Assembly (NCBI RefSeq): GCF_000275845.1
Contig: NW_006766890.1
Span: 1,085,406 to 1,149,405 of the forward strand
Source of the DNA: Dichomitus squalens LYAD-421 SS1
Taxonomy: Eukaryota; Basidiomycota; Agaricomycetes; Polyporales; Polyporaceae
Direction: 5' to 3'
Length of the DNA: 64,000 nt
Shown here piece by piece: positions 11,044-23,070 of this stretch; within the stretch, counting starts at the first letter, position 1, and each line of letters opens with the position of its first letter. The translations under genes and the position numbers were made by a program. Under the pieces are notes generated by a model that was not told the DNA's origin, did no database searches, and was given only the letters and a program-made list of their open reading frames with translations.

Positions 11044-13996
11044 ATGTTGCATCATCTCAAGGACAAGCTGCACGACAAAGTTCATGGGTTCCATGAACTG
11101 ATCACCTGTACAACGAGCCATGTCGTGGAGTTATCTGATCAAGTCATACGTATGTCGTGTCCCGCCGTGCTGTGGGTATTCGCTTGCTGACATCCACCTA
11201 GAACAACTGGAGAACGACGCTGAGGTTGCTCTCCATGCCATGACTGAACACCTCCAGCAGATGAGTGGTGCATACTTGTCTCTACTTTCCTCTTTATCAG
11301 AAGGCTGATAGACCGTCTAGACGACGGAATTCCTCTCAAAGAAGCCAATGCAATCGCTAGGAAGGTAGTCACCGGAATTGACAAAGTTTTGGTTTACCTT
11401 GAGTTTGTCACGGACACGCATCCCATGGCTAAGGTGACACAATGGCTTTTTCCCTTCCCCAAAACAATTGCTAATCATGAATTTGAACTAGCTGGTGGTG
11501 TCTTCGATCCGCGTGAGTTGGTCCTTGAATATTCTCTTCCTACAAATAATCACTCCTGTCATCAGACGGTCGTAGAATTCGAGAAGGCGAGGCAGGAGAA
11601 CACGGTCTTGATCGCAAGAATCCATGCCTCGATGGTAAGCAAGGGACTTACCAGCGAGTTTGTCTGATATTCACTGTCCGGTAGATCAACGCAGCGTTCC
11701 ATATGAGAGTACTCGCACCCCTCATGAGAGAGCGGGACGTGCTCAGCCACACCATGAACTCTGTCCTCCAAGCCATGGCTGTCACCATCAAGGAATTCGG
11801 TGCGCGCTCTCCTCATATATCCTAGTGTCATCTAGACCGCTGAATGCACCGCTGTCACTTAGGAGCGTTCGTTGAGTGAGTACTACCTTAGGCCGAAGCG
11901 TTAAAGCGCTCACATTCCGTTCAGCTTATACAATAGAAACCGTCAGAAGATATGTAAGTAGCCCAGCGCATAGATTTCGTCTGTCGTTGACTGCTCCAAC
12001 ATCTAGTCAAGTTTCTCATGGCTCAGTTGCACAACAAGCAACTCGACCAGTTCAGCGGAAACTTCGAAAAGTACAGATCACAGCTTCACGACATCTGCAT
12101 GACCCGAGCTACTGTCATGACACAACGCAAGCTCAATGCCGCCCAGGAACAGTTAGAGACCGTGATAAAGAACACTCGCGACATCAAAGAGAGTTTACAA
12201 GATCTACTCGGTGAAGATGCAGAGACGATAGCCGCTGTTGAGACGTATGTTACAGTCAACGGAGGTTTCGAGCACGTAATACAGGTGTGTGTCTAATTAC
12301 TACGACCTTGGATTACAGATTTAATTGACCAACATTCCAAGGACGATCACCTCCTCGACCACGTTGGAGAACTGCTTGGAGAGAACGTCAGTCACAGGGT
12401 GAAGACGTCCTTGCGCCATAATTATGAAGACCTATTGAAGGAACACGCGTCAGTATCCTCCCCGTAGACACTACATGATATTCCTGTACTGAAACACGTG
12501 GACAGCGAGCGGTACGAGATGAAGCTGCAGGCTGTAGAGGGCAACATGATACATGCGATCAAGACCTCGAGTTCTGAACTTTCAAGACAGGTTTGTCATT
12601 TTAGACTCGACCTCCAGTAACTCATGAGCTCAAACAAAGCCCGTCGCAGATCAAGGAAGGCCCACACGAGCTGATTGACGATGCCGACATCAAAGAGATC
12701 TGGAGGAGTGAGTACCCAACAACCATTATCAATCTTCCAAGTACCTTAATCCAATTTGACAGGCAATGTAAGCTTTCAAACCAAGCCCGTGGATGTTGAG
12801 CAATGACATTGTCTCCTGCTCCCAACCAGGGATGGAAGTCAAGCGTGAAATGCCGCGTCTTTATTGAGGGTAGCTCTACCTTCTATTCTTGCTCGCAGAC
12901 CATTCACATGAACGTATCCGTCAGGTTTACGTGAATACTACCAATACAAGATATGCAAGAAGTCCGATTCAATAGAAAATCTGCAAGATGCTTGGACTGT
13001 CGACTTCTTTGCTCGCATGATGTGTAAGTTTTGACCTGATGCGCTGTTGATTTTTCTCCTTTGCAAGCTATTCTTATTTCATCTGACCTTTATTGGCATG
13101 AAGACCATTCAGCTATTAGCGACCTAGTTGACGAAGACGGGAGCGGCTTTGTAACCGCAACGGAGGTGAACACGTTCTGCAGCACGAAGGGCCGGAGACC
13201 ACCGCAGTGGACCACCCCGCAGTGGTTGGCCTTGTACGTCCGCTTCCCCTTGTCCGCAGTCTAGTTTCGCATGACTCACATTCACGAGAAGTTGTGCCTC
13301 GGGATGGTATAACAACAACGCATGGTACATGTTGTGTCTTGCTTCCGCTTCTACCCTATGCTAAACCTTCCAAGGTATTACTCTCGTATCAAGAACATGC
13401 TCAAACAGATCGATGCCGAGGTCCAGAAGGTCAAATCCAGTGAACCTGGATGGAATCATCTACAGACCATCGTTGCGTCACTGAAACCGCTGCTCTTCAT
13501 CGAGGACGTGGACGGTGACGAAGAGCTTCAGGACGAAAGGAAAGATGCTGTACACCATCTACTTCGGCTCCAGGAAGACTACAGGAGCAGTGAACTGAAA
13601 TGGATCCAGCCCAACCTCGAAAAGCTGCAGTACCACCTCGACGATAAAGCGGCGGTTACGGCAGCCATGGGTGACCATCGGATTGAGCTGGTACGACCAA
13701 AGCTTTGGCCCCGTGTTATTCAACGTGTGCTCATGGTGTCCGCACAGCACATCATGTGCATTCTCTACCTCTTTGTCGAGCACATGCTCAAGGAAATTAC
13801 CGAGCATGGCAACATTCACAACGTCGAAGACGTCGCGGAGTCTTGCATGGTGTCTTACCTCGCCTTCGAGGATCGCATCCACGAGCTGATGCGAGGATGG
13901 CGGTCGCAAGGCCGAGACGTCAACCTACAGCTAGCTCGCTATGCAGACGGGTTGTTTAGGAACATCGAGAGAGAGGTTTGTAGCGAGGATACATGA
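11044..13996 (+). CDS. EF-hand domain protein with long helical body, about 15 exons
   Basis: Seen: a chain of short exons separated by introns of about 50 bp. It starts MLHHLKDKLHDKVHGFHEL, passes through helical blocks such as LEQLENDAEVALHAMTEHL, IPLKEANAIARKVVTGID and KLNAAQEQLETVIKNTRDIK, then VKCRVFIEGLREYYQ, and reaches one clear EF-hand loop, DEDGSGFVTATE, at 13130-13165. The last long exon (about 13370-13996) is helical, ending LFRNIEREVCSEDT. Known: agaricomycetes encode families of large cytosolic proteins with a single canonical EF-hand and uncharacterised flanks. Inferred: calcium-binding, function unknown. Exon borders in 12300-13370 are approximate. The 3' end may instead continue by splicing into the coiled-coil segment to 14451 (see that entry). 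Confidence 0.65.
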
Positions 13997-14031
13997 TCAT
14001 CCTCGCGGCGACTCATACACATACGCATAGG

Positions 14032-14451
14032 CTCCGAAGCGTAAGATGGCAATGGAGACGCTCTGCACCCTGCTCTTCGGCACAAGGTCTACGAACGCGG
14101 CTCGGTATTCCAACATGATCCGGGCCGCCTCTCGCCATTCTCCGCACTCCGTTAGTTTCGTCTTCGCCCATGGAGGCTCTGACGTTTCCGCGCTCACATT
14201 GCTCCATACTACAGCAACTCAGCGATCTCGTCGCTCGCATGGGCGACGTCGTCTCCACACAGGATGAGCTCGTCCACCAGATGTCCCAGGTCGTCTCCGA
14301 GCAAGCCTCCCTCGCTTCCCAGGTGGCAGACCTGTCGAAGAAGATGGACAGAATCGAACAGCTTCTCCTCGGGCGCCCTCCTTTTGACGTTGCGCACTCA
14401 TTTGCGGACAGAAATCCCCATTTTATGGGCCATTCTCGCGGCTCAGCATGA
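14032..14451 (+). CDS. coiled-coil segment, possible 3' exons of the EF-hand gene
   Basis: Seen: if splicing uses GTTTGT just before the upstream stop (about 13976) and the acceptor CGCATAG at about 14031, the frame continues as APKRKMAMETLCTLLFGTR. A second phase-0 intron (donor GTTAGT at about 14153, acceptor CTACAG before CAACTCAGCG at about 14216) leads into a strong heptad region with LVHQMSQVVSEQASLASQV and ADLSKKMDRIEQLL, ending at the stop at 14449-14451. Both introns have GT-AG ends and keep frame. Inferred: either the true C-terminus of the EF-hand protein, giving an oligomerising tail, or a separate small gene. The donor GTTTGT is weak, hence the modest score. Confidence 0.4.
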
Positions 14452-14879
14452 GTAGGATCTTGCCGACCTAGCTTCTAAACGGGCTGTCCGGGCGATGGCC
14501 ATGTCTTCGATCGCTCCAATACTGAATCGGCCGCTCACGCCTACCCTTCGATTCGCCTCTTCGCGCTGCTGTCTTACCGTATAGTAAAGTAATGAATACT
14601 GTTCTGAGTCGAGCTTTCAGTTATTCCCGTAACCCCCCTTGGCCCTCGATTCTTGGTTTTCATGTGACGAACCTTTTTGGTGGGGCGCATGTGCCGACAT
14701 GCTCAGTGGTTCCAAGAGGGTATGTTGTGAAAAGCGTAACGGCACGCTGTTGACTATGTCTCCTCGTCTCGCGCGAACAAGTCCTGGACCAAGTCTGGTA
14801 AATACAAGGACCAGATCACTGAATGTTAGAACACCGACGACCAGTCAGTCCACTTGCTCCGACACGCACAGTTACTGCA

Positions 14880-15201
14880 AAAACGACATCCTCTCTCCTC
14901 TCGCCGGCAACTGGTCCAAAACCTCCAGACCAAGTTCAGCTGCGAGTACGCCAAGCAGGAGTTCGCAAACTACACCATCACCGGTTTCTACAAGAACGCG
15001 GGGACGTTCTCCTACGTCTGCATCTTCGGAGCGTACGAATCTTATGTTCTATTCGAAAGGTGCATAGGGTGCCGACAAGGGCGTCGTAGTGGCCAGCGCC
15101 ATGAAGTTCCTGAGTACACGTACGGCTCGCTCCCGACCGGCGAGGCCGCTCTCCAATTCTTCACGCAGATCGTGAGCAACTCGTCCCTCGTCACGACATA
15201 G
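14880..15201 (+). pseudogene. C-terminal remnant of a serine carboxypeptidase (S10)
   Basis: Seen: an open stretch ending at 15201 contains FYKNAGTFSYVCIFGA. After a candidate intron of about 60-70 bp it continues HEVPEYTYGSLPTGEAALQF and FTQIVSNSSL. Known: secreted S10 carboxypeptidases end with a segment of this kind, and its HEVP carries the catalytic His. The catalytic Ser and Asp domains are absent upstream, where I see no matching sequence. The splice junction before HEVP does not keep frame and lacks the usual Gly. It ends 30 bp before the dispersed repeat. Inferred: a degraded 3' fragment, perhaps left by a rearrangement linked to the repeat. Confidence 0.6.
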
Positions 15202-15230
15202 TTCCATGTATGAACAAGAGGACAGGATGC

Positions 15231-16566
15231 TTCTCTTCCGCCGAGGATCTCGCTTCGATGACTATCGAACGCAGGCAACTCCACGGAAGAGAAATTCCCC
15301 TCACAAGGAAGGGATGCCCTCGAAAGGGCGGTGCTCCTACCAGAGGAACACTGTTTGCTCTCCGAAGAGAGGATCTTTAGCCTCCATGTCTCCATCCACA
15401 GAGGGCCCACCGCTGGGCGCATGCTGCAACTGCCCCGAAGGGAGGTCACAGACTTTGCCGACACGCACCGGACGTGTGGCTCCCGAGCACGGAGCAACGA
15501 AGCAACGAACGGCGAGGGCTTAGAGTTGGCGTACCCCACCGCCCATCACCCCGCACCCCACCACCAGCCGAGAGGAAGAGTTTGGAAGAAGGCCTAAAAG
15601 GCGGCGACTCCCCGTACCCTCGACCGCCCCCCTCGCTCCCGACCAGAGGCTGCCCGTACCGGAGAACGAGCCGAGAGAAGAGGTTGGTCGTACGCATCAG
15701 GGTTAGACCCAGTACCGCACACCGCGCCCGACCCTGCGACAAGTGCTCCGTTAGCCTCGAAGGTACGACGGATTGAAGAAGGATTGACGAGGCATGAAAG
15801 CCGGCGAGTCTCCGTACCACCGCCGCACCCTCCCCCGTCGCACCCCGTCCCTGGCCTGGAGATCTAGATGAAAATGTGAAAGTCAATCGCAACGAGTCCG
15901 TGTCCATGTCCGAGTCCGAGTCCATGTCCGAGTCCAAGTCCAAGTCCGAGCGCGGAGCGTCCAAGTCCGTGAACGAAACCGAAACCAAACCCGAAACCGA
16001 GAACGAAACCATAACCAAAACCGAGAACGAAACAGAAACCACCGAAACCACCGAAACCGTCCAGTCCAAGAAACCAAGCCGAAACACGAAACACAACAAC
16101 GTCCAGCCAAACACCCCCGACGCGGGAGACCAGGTTCACCGAGGCGATCAACTCCCTCCCCCAGCCTCACCAACGCCAACCTGTCGGCACTGTCGGTCTT
16201 GAGGGTCGAGGTTCGAGGTTCGAGGTTCGCAGCTTGAGGTCGAGTCGGTCGGCCTGAGTCGTAGCGTGGTCCGTCGGGGAGATCTGCGGAGAGAAGATAG
16301 CAGCAACACGAGCGCGAAAGGCAGACGGAGCAAAACGAAATGCCCTAGTACGTGCGTCGTGCCCGCGATCGTCAGGTCCATGACTCCCTCCCGCGAACAA
16401 CGCCACGACGTATGTCGGGCATACCTCACGGGCACACGGGCCCGCGATCCGAGGTCCATTGTCTTCGGCGCGCGCGGGTCGTCTTGATGGTCGTCCTGTC
16501 TTGAGGGTCGGTCGGGCTAGAGGTGGGAAGGAAGGGGGAGGAGGATGACTGTGGGATGTACTGAAC
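15231..16566 (+). repeat. 1.34 kb dispersed repeat, copy A
   Basis: Seen: this block recurs in reverse complement at 35776-37128. It starts TTCTCTTCCGC and ends GATGTACTGAACTT; identity by eye is in the mid-90s percent, with a few small indels. The interior has a stretch of GTCCGA/ACCGAA-like hexamer repeats (about 15895-16060). No terminal inverted repeats, LTRs, poly-A tail or target duplication are seen. Open frames exist on both strands but are compositionally driven. Inferred: a transposon fragment or non-autonomous element of unknown class. Confidence 0.75.
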
Positions 16567-19097
16567 TTGTATCTCGCGTTTATCGAGATCGAGACTGACG
16601 GGCTGACGCGGGCGGACACTCTGCGGCAGACAACATGTCTTTTGACAGTCCTGGAGAGAGCTTGAGCTGGGATGCTTGGTCGGCAGCGCACAGCTGTGAG
16701 CATTCAGGATCATTAGCGATAGCAATGCACTCGAGCTGCATCACATACTTGTGGTTGTAGTAAGTGTATGTTTTCTGCTACAGGCAAATGTAAGGCTCGA
16801 GTTGGGTGCATGCCTTAGACGAACAGAAGGTAACGTTCAACGATGAGGACAGACAAGGCTGATACAGACATACAAGGGCGGTCCGGCGTCGCTGCACGAA
16901 TCTGGGTTGATCATGTGATGGCAGATGAAAAAGGCTGTCGGAGGGAGCGCTGGCACTCGATGTCGAGTCTCGACGCGCAATCCACTATTGAATGAGGCTT
17001 GACCATGGTCGTCCAATCCCCAGGCATGAATATATGTTCATGCCCTCACAGCGCGCCACATGCATCGTTCATCATGACCGTCACGACGGGAGAAGAACTT
17101 GATCATTCAGCCGTACCTCTAGTTACCACATGAGACTACGACATTGTATCCACCGACAAATGACGACGACAACCATCGCATAATTTGGTGCACGTTAGCT
17201 TCCCGCATTTGCGGTACTAGTCCCGAGGGCCACGAAGAGGCCTGCACCAGGCACGTCCATGCTTCTACGCAATGGACGACCGTACCTCGGGGCGGCGTCT
17301 TGAATCGAGGGCAAGTTGCACCCTCGAAGCCACTTCCAGTTTTGTCAGCTGTCGTCCATCCCCGGACGGATCCGAGGATACGGAGAGGTCTTGAAGTGAG
17401 CCCGTATGCAAGCCACGCCGTGCGTAGGACCCCCATCCACAGACGGGGCGGTCAACCGGGCATAGGGTGGGGCAATCCGAGCTCAAGCCTCGACGCCCGC
17501 ATCTTCCAGATCGGGTCGGCATCGTGACGGGAAGAGGCGAAGACGGAGAGACTCACTTCGAACTGCGGGGACAGCGTGAGTGAGGGTCAGGCCAAGTGTC
17601 GTGAAACGTCTGCCTGTGTAGGCCTGTATAGAACGTCAGCCTGATAAGGTTAGAAGAGGGACTCACCTGCGCGAAATGCCCCTCGATTCGCAAAGCCCCA
17701 GCTCCAACTGCAGATCACAACAGTCGATGACCTATGGAAGTGCCCCGCAATGCGGGTGCGGGTGCCGCGGACGCACCAAAAGGTGGTTGCTTCTAGTCCA
17801 CTTACCGCCGCACACTCCCTACCTTGACCGTTGCCTGGTGTCGCGTCGCGTATGGGGGAGAGGTTGGGGGATACCAGAGAAAAGTGAGCATACTAGTAGA
17901 CGCAGAACGAAGAGGACGACATACCATCTCGAGGCAGCAGTCCGTTGACGACGCGACGCCGTTGCGCGACTTCAGGACAGTCGGCAGTAGCGCGTACGTC
18001 GTCTACCCGCGACGCTTTACGAGTCACGTTGCAGGTTATGGCGTCCGTCCTTTCCCTACCACCGCCGTGAAGACGGTGAGGTACTCGACCCGGGTGCGCC
18101 CCGGCTTACGCGCATTGTCAGAAAAGACGTTGCAGCAGCGGAGCACCGACGCCTGGGCGCAATCGCCCGCTCGACCCATATTGGCATCCACACCCCGGTG
18201 AAGAGATGGGTGACCAGGGTGAACAGGCTAGATGGCCGCTGTTGCCCGGAAGGCGCGCGTCGAACCTAACCACCGCCACAGTCAAGATGTGGCATTGAAC
18301 AAAGAGGGCGGTGAGGAACTCACGATTGCCATCGAGCGCACCTGGGTCTCCGACGCTGTGGGTGGTAGATGGCGATGAGCAAGGATGTAACGGCTAGGTA
18401 AGCGAGATGGATACCCATGGTCGTCGGGACCCATGCTAATAACCGTCGGCAGGCAGCGAGGCCTGAGAGATAAGGCACCCGACATGTAGTCGAACTATGG
18501 TGGCGACGGGGGATATTGGTGGTTGTGAGAAGAGACGTGGTGGCCGTGAGGAAGGAGGGAAAGGACGAAATGGCAGCTCTTTATACCGTGTCGGGCGCTC
18601 TGCGGCGGACTCCGCTGGATTGTTTGATTTGTGCCAACCTCGAGGCTGGCACGGCCTATTGTTCGCATCCGAGAACATAGCACTCTCCCTTTCGGGCGAA
18701 CCATGGAGGTTGACACTGACTCCAGCTGATCGCGCGTACATCTCCTGCCCGAAGAGTCAGTAATTCAATCCCAGCTCGTTCTTCTCGCCTCAGAAGACCA
18801 CGGCGCTGTGAGACCGCCAAAGAAACAGAAGGTCGCACTGTGATAATCGATGCACTCACTGATGCTGAGCGCTGAGCAAGCCTGTACGGTGCCCCACTGG
18901 ACTGTGTCTTCTCTAGGGAGGGTGAGATACTACAGCAGAGTGGGTGTTTCTATGCTGGACTCACCTTACTTATCCATGTCAGCTTCGATTGAGCAGACAG
19001 ATCAGCAAATCTGACCAGCTAACTGGGGTTCTCGAGTTCCGCAATTCCCAGTATTTACCTCTATTTGTTAATGTAGACGACCTCATCCCACCGCAGT
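16567..19097. other. gene-poor 2.5 kb, no supported gene
   Basis: I find no reading frame or splice chain that I can defend. A TATAAAG lies on the minus strand near 18575. Downstream of it on the same strand a short hydrophobic start, MGIHLAYLAVTSLLIAIY, begins near 18420, so a small secreted-protein gene or its remnant is possible but unproven. Confidence 0.4.
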
Positions 19098-19640
19098 CTG
19101 CCTCTTCAAATATTCCTGGGCAGCGTATCGATCGTCATTTTACCCGTTCTCAGCGCCATGGTGACGCAGGGCTGGTCAAAGTTCGTCATAACCTCCATTC
19201 CGGCGACGGACAGAATACGTTCAACAGTCGCCTTGCGGCTCTCGTCGTCAACGATCAGTCGATGATTCCACTTGCCGCGCATCCTAGAAGGAAAACCGGG
19301 GGCTGCAGATAGGCACCGTCGCGGTTATCTAATAGCTACGATGAACCCCGAGCAGCACGCTGCCTGGCTAGACTGCGTCCGCTGTTTGGCGTGGCCATAT
19401 GCTGGGGGTCGGGCGGGCACATGAGCTGGCGTCTCTTCCCCTGGCTGGAAAACACACGCACCTCTGTGGGGCAGCACTCGAATATACTCTATAGACCACG
19501 AATAATAGTAGATTGGAAAAGAATGCTGTCAGTGGTGTGGCTTTTCTAGTGGCCATGGAATCGACATTGTTGATCTTGCCGTAGGCATTGATAGTAGCCT
19601 CGAGCTGAGCTCGCTTACGACAGGGTGGGACAAGGAGGCA
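19098..19640 (-). CDS. hypothetical protein, weak gene model
   Basis: Seen: two coding-like stretches on the minus strand: one around 19555-19620 (QLEATINAYGKINNVDSM) and one ending at 19098, preceded by the acceptor CCTTCTAG at about 19292, reading GKWNHRLIVDDESRKATVER, then ILSVAGMEVMTNFDQPC, and ending IDTLPRNI. Amino-acid composition is protein-like. I do not recognise the family and cannot define the exons between the two stretches. It could also be a decayed gene. Confidence 0.25.
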
Positions 19641-19680
19641 TCCTAGTCGATGCCTTGCATCTTGACTGCCCAAACTCCTA

Positions 19681-20014
19681 AAGCTCGCGAAAGCACTCGG
19701 AAGTAGAGGGTCTAGAAGCAGCAGCGGTACTAGATCGAACTTGGACCATCACGGTGCGGCCCTATGTTCGTCCACGGTCGAACGGCCAAAGGGGACGCCT
19801 GTGTCACGTGCGAGCACAGGCTACGCCAGTCAATTTGAGGAAGTAGTAACGCCCGTACCTGCAGCCTGCAGGACCATCATGTCGCATCCGGTTGCTTTCT
19901 GAAACGACATTGGGCATCCCGTCCCTTATGAGGGAGAAGTAAGAACCTCAGCTGGAACCTCACTCTTCAGAGTTCCCCGAAACCCCCCCGGCGGCCAAGC
20001 CGTAACTTGCACCC
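19681..20014. other. intergenic, promoter side of the antiporter
   Basis: About 330 bp with no coding signal. Just before the antiporter ATG there is a C-run (AACCCCCCCGGC). Confidence 0.4.
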
Positions 20015-21985
20015 ATGCCACGTGCCGCTCTCCCTTACGAAGAGCCCCAGCTCGTCGACCTGCTTGTCATTGCATCGTTACTATACCTCCTCAATGTCAT
20101 TCGCGTCGTGGCGGATTATCTCCTACATGCCGGTATAATCGCGGAGATAACCTTTAGCATTATCTACGGCTTTCCAGTTGCCAACCTGTTGCCCATCGAG
20201 TGGGAGGCAACATTCACTGCTCTTGGATATTTGGGCTTGGTTTTAGTGGTCTTCGAAGGCACGCATCCGTCCTCCCCTCTCCCTGACGATCATTCTCATA
20301 AGTACCGCACCTAGGCGGACTTTCGACCAACCTCCCCGTTCTCCTTTCGAATCTTCCGCTATCGATCGTTTGCGCACTGACAGGAATCTCCATCCCGATT
20401 GGGTTCTCTTTTGCGCTGCTGAACGCCGGGTTCGGTTACAAGCCGCTTGAAGCCTTTGCAGCCGGTGCTGCTCTATCGTCGACTAGCCTTGGCACCGCGC
20501 TGGCTGCGCTCAACAGCATCACAAGGAATAGAGGCGCAACCCCCGCCGAGAAGCAACCAACTCGTACATCTATTCCACCTGCATCGACTCTGGCTGACAG
20601 TGCTGATACCATTGCCACCCGCACGACACCAGATATTGCATCTTCCATACCTTCGTCACCCCACCAACTCCCTCTCCAGCAAACCCGCATTGGTACTGTA
20701 CTCATCAGTGCAGCCATCATCGACGACGTTATCGGCCTTGTCATAGCCTCCCTCATACTAGCTTTGGCCTCCGTAGACTCCGATTCACATGGTACTTCCC
20801 ATGGGCACCTCGCGTGGACGGTTGTGAGGCCGTTGCTCTCATCGTTCTTGATAGCAGTCGGTGCTTCTGTTATTGCCAGATTTATTCTTCGGCCCGCCTT
20901 CTGGCATTGCGGTACAGGAGAAAGGTGGTGCGCGCCTGCACGCGAAGGAAAAGCCTGGGGTGCTTGTGCTTTCGCTAGGGAAGGTAGTGGTTGGGGCACG
21001 ACCGCCCATGCCGACGCTGTGAAGTTATTGGCCATGGTCGCTGTCGTGAGCGGGATGGCTGCAATTGCTAACTGTCAGTATATTCGTAGCTATGCGAGCA
21101 GCTCGTGGAATCTGGTCTTGTATTCCACAGACACCGACACAAGCGTTCTGTACGGCGCGTATCTTGCCGGTCTTATCCTGACCTACATCTGTCAACCGCC
21201 TACCGGACAAAGGTCAAGCGAGACAACAAGAGAGCTCTCATGTGATAAGACGTTCGCACGGACAGTGGGCCCTTTGCAGGGCCATCTTTTTCTTCCCCTT
21301 TTCTTTGCTAGCATAGGTTTTGCAATCGTGAGTGAAACGTATGCAACGAGGTTGCAGCTGGTACTCATGACTTGACCTTCAGCCATTTCTAGATCTGTGG
21401 CACCCCACTGTGATCTGGCGCGGGATCTTGTACTCGGTGCTGATGTGTCTCGCAAAACTAGCCGTTGGCCTGCCGATATTGGTCTATCCCGTGACGCTCT
21501 CGCTGATCCGGACGACAGCTTATAAGCTGCAAGAATTGACGCATAAGACACGCAGTGGCGGCTCTCGATCACTACAGTCTATGGCAACTCGGATAAGCCG
21601 GAGTGGCCGACAACCTATGGGTAGAACACCCACTCTGCCTCACACGTGCCCAAAGTCTGCAATCCAAGAGGACGAAAAAATTGACAGCCTGAGGCATGGT
21701 AGTCTCCTCGAGAACCTTGACGAAACTAGCCTAGGACAAGCCGCTGCGTCGATCCCAGCCGCGACCTTCATGGGTATCGCAATGGTGTCGCGTGGGGAGA
21801 TCGGACTGTTGATCGCCCAACTCGCTCGAGGGAACGGCTCGGGTGAGACACCGGGCCTGTTGGGTGACGAGGCGTTTCTGGTCTGCATCTGGGCCATTCT
21901 GCTGTGCACGCTCGTAGGACCGATTGGCACTGGCGTCGCTGTGAGGTTCTGGGGGTCGCGATTGGCGTCCGGCCTATGGGTATGA
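20015..21985 (+). CDS. Na+/H+ (cation/proton) antiporter, CPA family
   Basis: Seen: starts MPRAALPYEEPQLVDLLVIA. Repeated hydrophobic helices follow, including LGYLGLVLVVFEGGLSTNLP, a signature of sodium/hydrogen exchangers formed across intron 1. Then GAALSSTSLGTALAALNS and ISAAIIDDVIGLVIASLIL, whose paired Asp is the ion-binding site of CPA2-like carriers. Later come YGAYLAGLILTYI, PLFFASIGFAI and the terminal helix CIWAILLCTLVGPIGTGVAV. About 600 aa. Known: such carriers exchange Na+ or K+ for protons at the plasma membrane or endomembranes. A hydrophilic Ser/Thr/Pro-rich loop (about 20530-20690) splits the helices, and another lies near 21545-21720. Intron 1 (20259-20314) appears to use a GC donor. 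Confidence 0.85.
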
Positions 21986-22160
21986 GGTTCCGACGCAATG
22001 GTGAGTGTTCCGGGGTTCCGTTGTGGTGAGCGTTGAGTAGACGCTGACGTCATTCGGACAGGTGAGCCGTCGCGGCGATCGATGGGCAAACGCCTGCGAG
22101 TCCTAGTCATCTCTCCTCTACCACCATCCCTTCCGCCCTCTGCATTGAATAGACACAGAA

Positions 22161-23070
22161 ATGAGCCCCGCGACCCAGAAACGTATATACCTCACTAGAC
22201 ACGCAGAAGCTGAGCACAAGTTAGTCCTATATACACTTTGTTGCGTCTGTCTGACACGCCGTGTCTAGTGTCACCGAGGACTGGACAAGTGAGTTCCACA
22301 GATTGCCCATGAAACTCACCCAAGCTCTTACACGCTCACACAGTCCACGACGCCCCACTCACGTCCAACGGCAGGCAGCAGGCCGCGGCCCTGAATCAGT
22401 CGACCAAGGACGCCATCCAGGCTTCTGCCGATCTCCTCGTTACCAGCGCTCTCCGCCGCACACTCTCCACGACCCTCATCGGCTACCCCATACTCCGCAA
22501 ACGCTTGGAGGCAGAAGGGAAGCCTGTCATTGTCCTCCCACAGCTGCAGGAAGTCAACAACCTGCCGTGCGATACCGGCTCGGTACGTCCTTTCCCCGTC
22601 CATCCCTTCCTCCCGCCTCCCCTCCATCTATCCGTCCGTCGGTCCTGACCCTCTCTCATGCCCGCCACGCACCCACTCACGCGCTCCTCAAGGCACGCGA
22701 GGCCCTCGAAGCAGACCCCGAGTTCGCAGGGCTTGACTTCTCCACCCTCACCCCGGATTGGACCTCCAAAGCCGGATTTTACGCCGCGACCGAGCAGGCA
22801 ATCGCAGCGCGTGCGCGCTGGGTCCGCCGCTGGTTGCGCTCGCGCCCCGAGCAGCGCATCGTCGTCGTCGCCCACGGCGACCTCCTGCGCTACATCATCA
22901 AGGGCTACAACACACACGAGGCGTGGGCAAACTGCGAGGTCCGCGAGTACACGTTCGCGGTGGACGAGGCGGACGACAAGGATGGGGAGGCGTGGCTCGT
23001 TCCTGTCAAAAAACTTGTCGCGGTGGAGGGCGATCCGGAGCCGACGTCTTCCGAGCAGGCAAGTTTGTAG
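22161..23070 (+). CDS. histidine phosphatase / phosphoglycerate-mutase-like protein
   Basis: Seen: four exons. The first encodes MSPATQKRIYLTRHAEAEHN with the catalytic RHAEAEHN. Short exon 2 (about 22270-22288) gives VTEDW. Exon 3 carries HDAPLTSNGRQQAA and SALRRTLSTTLIGY. Exon 4 carries RIVVVAHGDLLRYIIKGY with the second catalytic His. About 230 aa. Known: the superfamily transfers phosphate through the first His; this cytosolic fungal branch (YDR051C-like) has broad or unknown phosphatase substrates. Both His and both Arg of the pocket are present. The stop is TAG at 23068-23070. Confidence 0.85.

Noticed and set aside
18080..18485. Possible hydrophobin gene on the minus strand (DCAQASVLRCCNVFSD, TATAAAG upstream, short hydrophobic start)
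   Set aside because: Only one C-x7-CC-N cluster is visible. The other five cysteines of a hydrophobin could not be placed in frame, and the exon with the hydrophobic start does not join in phase.
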